A DNA stretch of 64,000 bases, from positions 33,020 through 97,019 of the forward strand of contig DF240887.1 of NCBI GenBank assembly GCA_000507305.1, given 5' to 3'. Made by a program: the position numbers and the translations under genes. The notes under the pieces are model-generated. The model was not told where the DNA came from and made no database searches. It saw only the letters and a list, made by a program, of their open reading frames with translations. Each line of letters opens with the position of its first letter. Position 1 is the first letter of the stretch. This document shows, in pieces, positions 26,519 through 37,700 of this stretch. This DNA comes from Breviolum minutum Mf 1.05b.01 (lineage: Eukaryota; Sar; Dinophyceae; Suessiales; Symbiodiniaceae).

Positions 26519-26690
26519 TCAAATCATCGCAGGCACTGACTTTGACAAAGACAGTGCGCTGAAAGGTTTGGTGCAATTTCTTGCAGGCAGTGAAGTCAAG
26601 CCATCATTGAAAGGCTCAATCTCAAACAAGGCGGGCATTTTGCAGCGATGATAACATACAAAGCCTCTGGGATGGAGAGCAGACCTGTTT
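26519..26690 (-). CDS. Minus-strand exon candidate S, copy A
   Basis: The minus strand reads FVCYHRCKMPALFEIEPFN and onward. The paralogue near 48242-48420 differs by a 24-base (8-codon) in-frame length change, which supports coding use. The boundary is only guessed from a CAG-AG acceptor. Confidence 0.35.
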
Positions 26691-28089
26691 GACATCTTGG
26701 GGCGGGGCCGTTGGGAATTGTTGCCTGCCAGAAGCTTGAATGAAGGCATACAGTGAAGTACCCGTGTTACAACTGTGCAACTCATTGCGAAGTGTTCCAA
26801 TTGGCTGATTGTGAATAAGTAATTGAATCCCACAGATCCAACCTGTGCTGCATGCCTATAGGATGAAAACAGCACATGAGTGAGCCTTGGTGTCCATGGC
26901 CACCTTGGCAAGCCACATTTGGGAAAAAGTGTTGACTTCAGACCTTTGGCTTCTGTGTTATTATTCGGACCTCGCGGAACCTTGATTTATACCAATGTGA
27001 GTAATCCCTGTGCGAATACCATCGCATGTCAAACCCATCATCGACAGATTTTAGAAGCAAACAATTGAAGCTTGTATGTTGCAGCAATGGTTGAAAGTAA
27101 AGTCCCTGCGATGGAGCCGAGCCTTTTCAAACTTTTGGGGGGGTCCGTTCCGAAGACGAGAGTACCAGCAGGGCACACTGCATTAGCTTATGGACTTATG
27201 AACCAAAAGAAGCCTTCTATAGTGTGTCCAGAAGTGGGGGCAGTACAAACATGAGATTGTCACTCGGATACTGCATGTGTACAGTATTGTGTTGGAAGTT
27301 GCCTGAAGATGAGAGCGGAAGGCAGAAGGTGCATCGGTGTTGCACAGGCGCAAGTTCTCGCAAACCGTTGCACTGGGCCGATTGTGGGTGATTGAATCCA
27401 GCAGAGCCACGGCCACGCTTCAACCTGTGCTTCTTGCCTGTGCCTGCAACCAGGAGGGATGACAATAGCAAATTGAACCGTGCTCCTCGCGGTGGTCACA
27501 TACAGCCCGCCACGCCTCACCTGCTATGCTTTTTGGCACCTTTCCAAAGCTTTTTGCACCTTGTCAACCATTTTGTTTTGAATCTTTGCGTGGGACGTGG
27601 CCACACGGTTTGAGAGTCATGCGGTCATATCACGTCCAAAGCAAACAACTTTGTCTTTGTGGAGCAGGTCGCTGTAGACGCCAACGAATTTCTGCAAATA
27701 TGACTCTGCGATCTGGTACCCTTAAAGCAAGGCAATTCTGTCGCAGTGGAAGGGCACAATTTCAGTCTCATCTCTCCAATGCCAAGATTCGGAAACATGT
27801 CTAGCTGAGTCTAGCTTGACAAGTTCGCATAGGTGCAGAGTGGCGAACGTCAATTTCTAGCTGGCTCAAATCATTGACGCTTGTCGTATGTGGGCCTTGT
27901 ATGATGCGGCATCAGGCTGTCAGTTTCAGTGGCACTGGGCGTGGAGAGTAGGCGGGCTTCGTTGCTTTCACAAAATGTCCTTTTCAACTCCCAGGGCACG
28001 CACATATTCCAGGCTCCAAAGTTCACGTAAATTAGCAAAAAGAAAGCTGGGTTTAGGACTGCCGGCTACTTTCCGGGCGGAATCACAGC

Positions 28090-28490
28090 TGGGCACGAAG
28101 CACAAAGCAGCAAATATGAATGCTGGAGCTATATGTTTGAAAGAGACTAGGAACGTTTGTGACGCGAGAAGTGCGAGTTAAGGAGCAACAAAAACTTTGG
28201 ATTCTTTGCCGGTTCATTTGCTTGGCAACGTGAAGGTCGATATTTCAGGAACAGATGCAGAATAGCAGGTTTTGCTCCTGCCTGAGAGTTGTTCACAAAG
28301 CTAAAGCTGCCATCACATGCCATCACACCCAGCTGGGTGCTTTGTTGAAGCGTGCAGCTGGAGTTATATGTTTCAAAGAGAGTGGGAACGTTTGTGACGT
28401 GAGAAGTGCGAGTTAAGGAGCAACAAAAAGATTGGATTCTTTGCTGGTTCATTTGCTTGGCAACGCGAAGGTGGATATTTCAGGAACAGG
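28090..28490. repeat. 235-bp tandem direct repeat
   Basis: The segment around GCTGGAGCTATATG at 28122 recurs at 28357, and GTTAAGGAGCAACA at 28177 recurs at 28412, both 235 bases apart. Copy B holds the same pair near 49850 and 50085, so it predates the segmental duplication. Confidence 0.8.
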
Positions 28491-28547
28491 CTGACTTGCC
28501 AGTGCCAGACAAGGGGTCCGAAAAAAATTGGATGATGCGATTCTTAC

Positions 28548-29207
28548 GATGCTGCAGAAGGAGGCCTCCACTTTTGTGCTGTGAGTTCTCTGGTTTAGGC
28601 CGCACCAATTGCAGCAATTGCAGCATGCACGTTTGCTCGTTGTCGCCCCACGGAAGGGTTTGACTTTCTTGGCGGAAAGTGGGTCCTCACTTGACAGGCA
28701 GGACAAATCCTTTCATCCTCAATCTCTGAATCTGAATGGTCGGAGGCAAATAGGCTTTTGCCACTGAATGTATTCAACCAAATAGAATTCAACGGAATTC
28801 ACACATCAATGACAGCCATCTTCGCCGCAGCCTTCACACACCAACGTGCGGAATGGAGTCCAAGTGTCAGGTTGTTTTCCTTCGTGTTGAAATCCTCGGA
28901 TCCAGTTCACACCTTTGAATCCACAAAGAAACTTGCTGCCTGCAATTTGTCACAACAACTGCACACTCCCCATGTGCAGAATAGCAAGTTTTGCGCCTGG
29001 CTGAGAGTTGTTCACAGAGCTAAAGCTGCCATCACATGCCATCTCACCCAGCTTCCATATTGCCTGTCAGAACAAGGAGTTTACTCTCAGAGAAGAAGTG
29101 GGTGGTTACAGCAGTCTAAAGGGAAGGGAAGGGCAGCCAAAGAAGCCATCAAAATCATTTTCTTGGCGATGTATGCAAAATCTGGTGTTGATTTGACGAG
29201 CCGCATT
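28548..29207 (-). CDS. Minus-strand Cys-rich cassette T-Z-X-Y, copy A1
   Basis: Four exons join in frame on the minus strand: T 29147-29207, Z 28997-29063, X 28821-28939, Y 28548-28709. The introns of 83, 57 and 111 nt start with GC, GC and GA and end in AG; Y ends at a strong GTAAGA donor. Key segments: LVKSTPDFAYIAKKM (T), LGEMACDGSFSSVNNSQ (Z), KFLCGFK and WTPFRTLVCEGCGE (X), DLSCLSSED and KRACCNCCNWCG (Y). The Cys spacing suggests a metal-binding domain. No family recognised. The same four exons with equal lengths occur at 50273-50928. Partial duplicates of X and Y lie at 29970-30346. Plus-strand frames are also open here, so strand choice rests on phase agreement, splice sites and Cys conservation. 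Confidence 0.6.
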
Positions 29208-29969
29208 CTACATCAAGCCAATTTACAGTTTTGAGCCCTGGGGTCGCTTCTTTGTTTGAGGACAGTCTCCCGGCTAGTTGCGAGAGTAAGTTGGGCATAC
29301 TTTGGATTCTTATCTACGTTTGTTCCACAATTCGAGAAAAAGGGTGACTTGCCTGTGCCAGACAAGGCGTTGAAAAATTGTTGGAGTATGTGCAGAATGG
29401 CAGGTTTGGCGTAGGCCTAAGAGTTGTTCACAGAGCTGAAGCTGCCATCAAATGCCATCACACCCAGTTGGGTGTTTTGTTGAAGTGTGCAGCTGGAGTT
29501 ATATGTTTCAAAGAGAGTGGGAACGTTTGTGACGTGAGATGTGTGCCCAACTAAAAGATACCTAACCACATCTGCCACATTGTAGATGACTTTCAGGACA
29601 GTTAACGCGGCACTTTGCACCGGCCCTGCTTCGAGAGCGCAAGTCACAGAAGCAGCTTCATCCATGTATATATGTCAGAAAACGGAGATTCTTCACCAAA
29701 GATGGCCCTGGATTGTTGCAGCTTCCACATTTGAGGGTAGGGGCGGCCACAGGCGCAAGCAAAATCACTTTCTTGGCGATGAATGCAAAATCTGAAGTTG
29801 ATTTGACAAGATGCATTCTACATCAAGCCGATCTACAAGTTTGAGCCCTGAGGTCGTCACTTTGTTTGAGGACAGTCTCCTGGCTAGTTGCGCAAGTAAG
29901 TTGGCCACACTTTGGCTTGACATGCCTGTGCCAGGCCTAATTTCTGGATGTCTCTGAAGAAGGCTCCGC

Positions 29970-30346
29970 CTTTGTGCTGTGAGTTTTGGTATTGTTTTCT
30001 AAGACGCCGCAACAATTGCAGCACTGGCAGCATGCACGTTTGCTCGTTGTCGCCCTACGGAAGGGCTTGACTTTCTTGGCGGAAAGTCTGTCCTCACTTG
30101 ACAGGCAGGACAAATCCTTTCATCCTCAATCTCTGAATCTGAATGGTCGGAGGCAAATAGGCTTTTGCCACTGAATGTATTCAACCAAATAGAATTCAAT
30201 GGAATTCACACATCAATGACAGCCATCTTCCCCGCAGCCTTCACACACCAACGTGCGGAATGGAGTCCAAGTGTCAGGTTGTTTTCCTTCGTGTTGAAAT
30301 CCTCGGATCCAGTTCACACCTTTGAATCCACAAAGAAACTTGCTGC
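29970..30346 (-). CDS. Minus-strand cassette X-Y, copy A2
   Basis: X at 30228-30346 (119 nt) and the Y core at 29970-30116 (147 nt) keep the frame of copy A1. Y reads ACCQCCNCCG here. The upstream Z exon has lost the CCAG/GC junction used in A1, so this cassette may be skipped or decaying. A T-like exon precedes it near 30.74 kb (LLDKSTPDFACISKKM). Confidence 0.45.
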
Positions 30347-31864
30347 CTGCAATTTGTCACAACAACTGCATGTGCAGAATAGCGGGTTTTGTGGCTGCCA
30401 GAGAGTTGTTGACAAAGCTAAAGCTGCCATCACATGCCATCACACCCAGCTGGGTGCTTTGTTGAAGTGTGCAGCTGGAGCTATATATTTCAAAGAGACT
30501 GTGAACGTTTGTGACAGCTCGTGTGCTTTGGGATGATTCCATCTGGCCGGCCGTGTCCAGATGTTTAGTGATGCCAGGGAAAAGCTACAGACAGGCAGAC
30601 AGGCTCTCTTTCATCATCTGCGCAATTTTCTGGCCTAAAGGATCGTAGTCACCAGAGAAGAAGCAGGTGGTTACAGCAGGCCAGAGGGAAGGGTGGCCAC
30701 AGGAGCCAGCAAAATCATTTTCTTGGAGATGCATGCAAAATCTGGAGTTGATTTGTCAAGAAGCAGTCCATTGGGCCCGTTTACAGGCTTAGGCCCAGAG
30801 GGCCCCACCTTGTCTCATGACAGTCTCCTGTTTGAGCATTCTTTGGATCATTTGTTTGGTTTGCTTGGCGACACTGATGTCAACGTGGAAATTTCTAAAA
30901 AAAATATGAGTTGCGCGGCGCAGGCATTCAGACTTATACATTTGAAATTCGCGCGGGCCATCGGCCAACCTCCTGGACAAGTTGCGTATCTCTTCCAGTT
31001 GCCATTTCGAAATTCCTTTCTCAGACGTTGGGTGGGAACGCTTGTGCAGTGGCTAGCTGTCTCTTCGGAGGGTCAGAGCAATTCACAGCGCCTGGCCAGA
31101 TCCCGGAGAATGGTTTCTTGCCACAAGATCGACACTTTTGTTGGATGCAGGTCTCGCAACAGTTTGCAGCGGCTAATGACTTATGTGAGACTACATACAG
31201 GTACTATAGCGGCGTACTACGACATCATACCTAGAATTCCAGGTTCTTGGAGAGCCGGCTTCCTCTCAACCACGGCCTTGACGGCACTGTTTGCATGGCC
31301 GGCCACTGTTGAGAACAGGCATTCTGTGGTTAAGCCGGCTGCAGGATAAAGCTCAGCCAGCCAATAACTTGGTCATCCACAGGTGCCAAATGTAGAATAA
31401 TGCATCAGACTCAAACTGTTACAACTGTTAATGACGCCCTTTCTGACATGTTGTGACCGTTCCAGCGATCGGATTTTGAACCACTCTCGGCAACTAAGTA
31501 GTCGGTTGTGGAAAGATTGAACCACCAGCAACCAATGCGCAAGACACAATTAAATTCTATAGAGCTCCTGACTGGCAAGCCATCACTCGTAAAATGATCT
31601 AGACCCCTGAGATTGAACACCACCTCCAAAAGTGTTGCCTCTTTTCTTTTTGGTGTGAGGGCACAGTTCTGTGCATGTCACAGATGTGTTGTCCACAAGA
31701 ACAGCCATCCAACCAGCGCAAGATACGACCTTGAATGAGGGGCAAAAGGATACGTAGCAGACGGAGGGCGCTCGCAAGGTTCTTAGCAAGAGGAAAGGTA
31801 CATTCTTTGGGTTCATGGTGTCGGTGCTTACCAATGCGTACTCCGATCCAACTCAGCTGCCTTC

Positions 31865-33100
31865 AGCCAAGCTATGCCAAAACGTGACCAATGGAAGATT
31901 GATGCCGGGACCCATGCAAGCAGCAAAGGACAAGATGGCAGTGATGCTGGCCCGGCATCCTTTGAACTCAGAGTCTTTGAGCAGGCCTTGAGGCAGAAGC
32001 AACATCGATGGGGTGCAGCATGGGGCATTCGGAAGAGATTTAATCAAAGATTTTTCATTGAGAGGGTGTTGACTCGACACAGAAGAGCTCTCAGGGCTAT
32101 TGTTTGCAAGATGTGGCTATCCTTACGTTCCCCATCGAAACTGCTCTTACAGCTCTCAGCACATCCAGGCGAGTCAATTCCAGGACTTTCAGCCAAGCTG
32201 TGCCAAAACGTGACCAATGGAAGATTGCTGTCCGGATTCATGCAAGCAGCCGAGGACAAGATGGCAGTGATGCTGGGCCGGCATCCTTTGAACTCAGAGT
32301 CTTTGAGCAGGCCTTGAGGCAGAAGCAACATCGATGGGGTGCAGCATGGGGCACTCGGAAGAGATTTAATCAAAGATTTTGCATTGAGAGGGTGTTGACT
32401 CGACACAGAAGAGCTCTCAGGGCTATTGTTTGCAAGATGTGGCTATCCTGGCATTCCCGATCGAAACTGCTCATACAGCTTTCAGCACATCCAGGCGAGT
32501 CAATTCTAGGACTTTCAGCCAAGCTGTGCCAAAACGTGACCAATGGAAGATTGCTGTCCGGATTCATGCAAGCAGCCGAGGACAAGATGGCAGTGATGCT
32601 GGGCCGGCATCCTTTGAACTCAGAGTCTTTGAGCAGGCCTTGAGGCAGAAGCAACATCGATGGGGTGCAGCATGGGGCACTCGGAAGAGATTTAATCAAA
32701 GATTTTGCATTGAGAGGGTGTTGACTCGACACAGAAGAGCTCTCAGGGCTATTGTTTGCAAGATGTGGCTATCCTTACATTCCCCATCGAAACTGCTCTT
32801 ACAGCTCTCAGCACATCCAGGCGAGTCAATTCCAGGACTTTCAGCCAAGCTGTGCCAAAACGTGACCAATGGAAGATTGCTGTCCGGATTCATGCAAGCA
32901 GCCGAGGACAAGATGGCAGTGATGCTGGGCCGGCATCCTTTGAACTCAGAGTCTTTGAGCAGGTCTTGAGGCAGAAGCAACATCGATGGGGTGCAGCATG
33001 GGGCATTCGGTTGAGATTCAATCAACGATTTTGCATTGAGAGGGCGTTGACTCGACACAGAAGAGCTCTCAGGGCTATTGCTTGTAAGATGTGGCTATCC
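31865..33100. repeat. 326-bp tandem array, nearly four units, copy A only
   Basis: AGCCAAGCT markers occur at 31865, 32191, 32517 and 32843, exactly 326 bases apart, with very few differences between units. Copy B has only two diverged versions (53.5-54.4 kb). Several frames are open on both strands. On the minus strand each unit can encode RCCFCLKACSKTLSS, another Cys-rich segment; on the plus strand MQAAEDKMAVMLGR. 326 is not a multiple of three, so a single uninterrupted frame cannot cross the units. Confidence 0.9.
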
Positions 33101-34737
33101 TTACCCAAGGGCAAAGGTTGCCGTAGATTACAGCCTTCATGCCAGCTTGACTTTCAGCACTTGGAGATGGCATCTTTAGTGATGTCCTCTCCCATTTGTT
33201 CGAGCTGCCTTTCCGATCGAAACTGCTCTTACAGCTTGCCGAGTCATTTCTGTTCGTGGAAGTTTGCCAATGCTCCTTTTCGTCTCTGTGTAAACAGGTC
33301 TAAGGTCTCAATTTGTATGTGAAAGATCGCAGGCGATCTTTTGAGCTTCTAGGAGCTACTGCGGCGACACATCGGTGTGCAACCTTTGTATCGAGATTGT
33401 CTAGCGTGCTAGACAGCTCCTAGTTGGCGCAGAAGTTGCATTTAGGCCAAATCAAGGCTGCCACAAAGCTCATTTCCTGCAAGTTAGGCCAGTCAGATCA
33501 GTCGGGGTCAAAAGAGAATGTGACTTTGCTGGTTTCTTGTCGTGAACGGGTTCTTTTCAGGATCCAAAGCCCAAGCACGCGCTCTTCCACTTGGTTCTTG
33601 CACTCGGGCCATGCCAACTTTTGCCCGGAAGTGGGCACTCTGCAACCTGGGTTTCTTTCTGCGACCCTTCCGCAGAAAGAGCAGGCGCTTCGAAAGTGAT
33701 GACGTGCAGATTCTGTGCATCGACTTCCAGAAATTCAAAAAGATAGCCAGCATTCCCGAGCCCATTATTTGCACGGAGCCAATCGGCTCTGGCTATTTGT
33801 TCGGGCTAATCTCGCCTGCTGGAAAGCGAGACAGACTGACAGACTTGAGAATCCTCAACCTCTAGAATATCAGGTTGGTGTCATTCATATGCCTGCGCTC
33901 TTTGATTGGTTTCATTTGCATTCGGGTCTGACTCTTTCCAACCTGTTGTCTCAACAGGACCTTGACTTGAGATGTGACAGTCGTGGCAGCCGGAAGATCT
34001 TTTCTTTGCTTCAAGTGTTGAGAATCAATTAAGTTTCTCCAGACCGACAGAACGCAAAAGATCCGCGACAATTTTTACAAGTTTGTCTCCCGTGTCCTCA
34101 ATACTGGAGAGCAAGGCTGACACCAACGACACTTGCATCTGTTCGTCGCCATTCCAGCCTAGAAGGCATCCAAAGCGTCAAGATTATTTGAGCAAAGTGC
34201 AACTTTTCACTCACGTAGCAGCAGTAACAATGCCATGTAGACTTGCTTTCCGAAAAAATGTGCTGCACATTTGCACACGCCAAGTCCATGGTTTCTCGGC
34301 CTTGCCTTCGACCATCAACAATATCAAAGCATTTGGATTTGCCTGTACATGTCTACGTGTGTATTCTGTATCTATACGCCGGTGTTCGCAGCGGTGATGA
34401 CACCAGCTTCCGTATCTTAGATGCATTGGCATCATTGGTTGAGCTGCTTTGGAGACAGATAAGGTGTCAAACTGGATAGGGGTGCTATGCTTCCAGCTTT
34501 GGTAGGTTTCTCACTTCTCACTATGAACCCCCCAATGCTCCTGATGTATTCCACTGTTCTCCCAAATCTGCATGTCAATGTAGTGTCTTTATATATCTAC
34601 GGGTCCAACATTTTCCTCGATATTTCCGAGATTGTTGACTTTGATCCAATCCCTCTTGCTGGAACCTATAAAACTCACAGAGCTTCACCGACTGGAAAGG
34701 TAGGTGCAAGGGAATCCAAGGGAATCCAACAAAAAGT

Positions 34738-35452
34738 TATTCCCCAGATAGCGATAGCTATAGGGGTTCTTACTTCCAATAGGGGGGAGGGCGACGAACC
34801 ACTTTGGCGGATTGGACGTGGCACCAGGGTGCCATTNNNNNNNNNNNNNNNNNNNNNNNNNNNNNNNNNNNNNNNNNNNNNNNNNNNNNNNNNNNNNNNN
34901 NNNNNNNNNNNNNNNNNNNNNNNNNNNNNNNNNNNNNNNNNNNNNNNNNNNNNNNNNNNNNNNNNNNNNNNNNNNNNNNNNNNNNNNNNNNNNNNNNNNN
35001 NNNNNNNNNNNNNNNNNNNNNNNNNNNNNNNNNNNNNNNNNNNNNNNNNNNNNNNNNNNNNNNNNNNNNNNNNNNNNNNNNNNNNNNNNNNNNNNNNNNN
35101 NNNNNNNNNNNNNNNNNNNNNNNNNNNNNNNNNNNNNNNNNNNNNNNNNNNNNNNNNNNNNNNNNNNNNGTGGTGCCATTGCTGGGTGCCATTGCAGGGT
35201 GCCATTGTAGTGTGCTATGGTTGGGAGGGTGACGACCAACTTTGGGGGAGTGGACGTCGTGCCATTGCTGGGTGGGTGCCAATTTCTGTTTCATATCTTC
35301 CTCCTATGTTCAGGGCCACCAATTTCACCCAGACACCCGAGAAAACAACAATGAATTTTGTTTTGAACTTCTTGCAGACGTTACACTGTTCTCTACATTG
35401 ATAACACAAAAATTGGTTTTGGCTATCTGGGGTCTATGCTGGTATAATTTTT
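34738..35452 (+). mobile_element. Inserted inverted-repeat element, with N gap
   Basis: Copy B is uninterrupted here (AACAAAAAGTT followed directly by the T-run and AATGCAGTTTGTG at about 55840), whereas copy A has about 715 extra bases. The insert starts TTATTCCCCAGATAGC and ends GCTATCTGGGG...GGTATAA, so its ends are short inverted repeats. Its interior has GGTGCCATTG-type tandem motifs next to the N run. No coding region seen; probably a non-autonomous element. Confidence 0.7.
34837..35169. other. Assembly gap (333 N)
   Basis: A run of N inside the inserted element. The flanks carry GGTGCCATT repeats, so the gap probably covers a short tandem array. Open frames across it are meaningless. 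Confidence 0.99.
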
Positions 35453-36137
35453 TTTAATGCAGTTTGTGAGCTAGATTCTAGTTTCAGAATGGCTCAGGTA
35501 CTTTCCTACAAGTCCAACCGCGGAAAAAAAGGACGTCTCCAGCTGATGGTGCTTCTCGCTGCCTGGCATTTTGAGTCAATGTTGAATCTCAAGTCTTTCA
35601 AAGTATATACTACCATTCTGTAAGCTGTATATGCTGTAAATCAAGCGGACAGGGGCTAAGCAAGCGACATTGCACCAGTACCCACCTTGCGAGCTTGCTT
35701 AGCCTGATACCTTTTAGAAACAAACCCCCTCTACGCCTTTGGAGCAAAGGTAGAATACATTTTCTAGCTTGCTGTGCTTGCACTTGGAAGTGACATGTAG
35801 GCAGACATTCGCATTTTGGCTGAAGCATCTTGGTCCCTGACTCGAGAGTTTAAAAATGGCTCTCTCTCTCTCTCTCTCCTAACAAAGTTTAACCTGCATC
35901 CCATGCATGTACACTCCATGGAAATTACAGTGATATGTATGCCCACTACATCTGGGCCCAACTGGGCCTTGAGCCTCTTACAGTGATTTGGAGTCGAAAA
36001 CAGGGTGCCACAGCAGTGCATCAAACAATACAGCTGTCAAGGTGAGAATCTACACGAATTGTGCTACTTGCAGTTTGATGTGGTAGCGGAGCCCTTCCTG
36101 ACCGGGGCATCTCCTACAACATGCACATACAAAGCAA

Positions 36138-36862
36138 ATGGCTACAGCATCTGCAGCGACAGAGAGGTACAAACTGGCACCACCACTCTTTGACGGTGAT
36201 AACAGCACGTACGAGGATTGGAAGCACAAGTTCCTAGCATACATGGCATTGCAGCATGCAGACTACACCACAGTCAAAATACAATGGAGCTTTTCAACAA
36301 CATACAGTTGAGGAGCGTTGTAGTGGAATACCACAGAGCCACTACAACACTGAGCAAGTTGAAGATGAGGCACACCCCTGACACTACCCACAACGGTCTA
36401 CAGCCAATGGAATGAGGAATGACGTGGAAAGGCTACAAAGGAAAAGGCAAAGGAAAGTTCTAAGGACAGAGTTTATCGGTATAAGAGGCTAAAAGGAAAA
36501 GCGCCAGTGCGCCACAAATGCAATCGTACAGGGTATTTTGTTCGAGACTGCAGGATTCCAATTTACTAGATCCAGCAGCAGGATGACTACACTCACGATG
36601 CAGCATATGACTGGCACAATGGGAACTACGACAACACCTGGTACAACCACAGCCTTTCTGACCAACAACTGGCCAATGATGCACAGCAACAACCTGCAAT
36701 CATGAATGCAGCCCCCCAGCAAGCAAGAAGGGCTACAGGACAACAGCAACAACCAACAACACTCCAGATTGGGGCAAAAAAAGGAAGCAGCCAACGTTCT
36801 CATGGTGGAAGCAGCGACCTGTGCACAGGATACACACTTAGATGGGACAGTGTTGGCACTTA
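36138..36862 (+). pseudogene. Decayed Ty1/copia-type gag fragment
   Basis: The ATG at 36138 opens a gag-like frame (YKLAPPLFDGDNSTYEDWKH, then FLAYMALQHADY). The frame then shifts near 36280 (LFNNIQLRSVVVEYHRA). A KGYKGKGKGKF linker and a degenerate zinc knuckle (HKCNRTGYFVRDC, first Cys and His altered) follow at about 36510-36560, then a Gln/Asn-rich stretch. Stops and frame changes show it is dead. No protease, integrase or reverse transcriptase was found nearby. Confidence 0.7.
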
Positions 36863-36930
36863 AATTGCCACGTTTCCACTTTATCGCATGATTCCAATTG
36901 TCAAGAGTCGAAGCAGCAAATAAAAAAAAC

Positions 36931-37308
36931 AATTATACCAGCATAGACCCCAGATAGCAAAAAAAATTTGTGTCATCAATGTAGAGAACAGTGTAACAGT
37001 GTAACGTTTGCAAGAAGCTCAAGGCAGCTTTTCTGGAGGCTTTTTCTGGATTGCATTGCTGTGTAAGGTGCCATGGGCACCCTGTAATGGAACGTCCACT
37101 CCCCCAAAGTTGGTCGTTATCTTCCCCTTCCCCCACCATAGCACACTACAATGGCACCCTGCAATGGCACCACATCCACATCCACTCCCCCAAAGTTGGT
37201 CGTCACCCCCCCGCCCCAACGGCCCCCTGGTGCCACGTCCAATCCGTCAAAGTGGTTCGTCGCCCTCCCCCCCTATTGGCCCCTATAGCTATCACTATCT
37301 GGGAAATA
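36931..37308 (-). mobile_element. Second copy of the inverted-repeat element, opposite orientation, internally deleted
   Basis: The reverse complement matches the element at 34738-35452: the AGATAGTGATAGCTATAGGGG end, the GACGAACCACTTTG and GTGACGACCAACTTTGGGGG blocks, the GGTGCCATTG motifs and the GGTATAATT end. At about 378 bases it is a shorter form. With the first copy it makes a large inverted pair flanking the gag remnant. Confidence 0.7.
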
Positions 37309-37309
37309 A

Positions 37310-37581
37310 TATATATAAAATAAATTGTCTATTTAAATAATAATATATGTAAATAATTAAAAAAGATAAAAATAGAAAAAAAATATATAATATTTTTATT
37401 AAAAAAAAAATATATAATAATAACATATAATTAAATTTAATCAACTTATATTAGAATATTAAAATAATAATAAAATAAAATGATTAAATCTAGTAATGAT
37501 AAAATAAGACGACATCTAATTAGAATATATTCAAAAAATATATTTTAAATTATAAATCTAAAATTAATATATTTTATTATT
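37310..37581. other. Extremely AT-rich patch ending at an N
   Basis: About 270 bases almost wholly A and T, sharply unlike both sides, ending at a single N (37582). It holds one 22-codon frame (from ATG at about 37480) and no recognisable gene. It could be an organelle-derived or contaminant piece joined during assembly, or a low-complexity tract. Confidence 0.7.
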
Positions 37582-37582
37582 N

Positions 37583-37622
<40 letters not shown>

Positions 37623-37624
37623 CC

Positions 37625-37700
<76 letters not shown>
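37583..37700. repeat. (ACA)n microsatellite
   Basis: About 39 ACA triplets with one CCA interruption, starting right after the N at 37582. Confidence 0.97.

Larger units (their letters stand above)
21830..35880. repeat. Segmental duplication, copy A (about 14 kb)
   Basis: Colinear with copy B at 38495-56270. Anchor pairs: 22014-22560 with 38700-39188; 23999-24313 with 45812-46126; 25210-25690 with 46940-47420; 26519-27130 with 48242-48870; 27250-28800 with 48970-50510; 30690-31340 with 52380-53020; 33500-34735 with 54610-55840; 35455-35870 with 55852-56260. Most anchors look well over 90% identical. Copy A alone carries the 326-bp array (31.9-33.1 kb) and an inserted element (34738-35452). 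The ends are estimates from where similarity fades. Confidence 0.9.

Noticed and set aside
28758..29234. Plus-strand 158-aa frame over the X exon region
   Set aside because: Open in all copies, but it crosses phase-compatible minus-strand splice sites, and several copy differences that are silent on the minus strand change its residues. Not fully excluded.
31865..33100. CRISPR-like array
   Set aside because: The 326-bp units are whole-unit tandem repeats without short repeats and unique spacers, in a eukaryotic genome.
32104..33322. Three overlapping 179-188-aa plus-strand frames taken as separate genes
   Set aside because: They are the same sequence read in successive 326-bp units; each begins and ends at the same place in the unit.
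34487..35401. 304-aa plus-strand frame and several similar frames
   Set aside because: About one third is the N run; no residues outside it suggest a protein.
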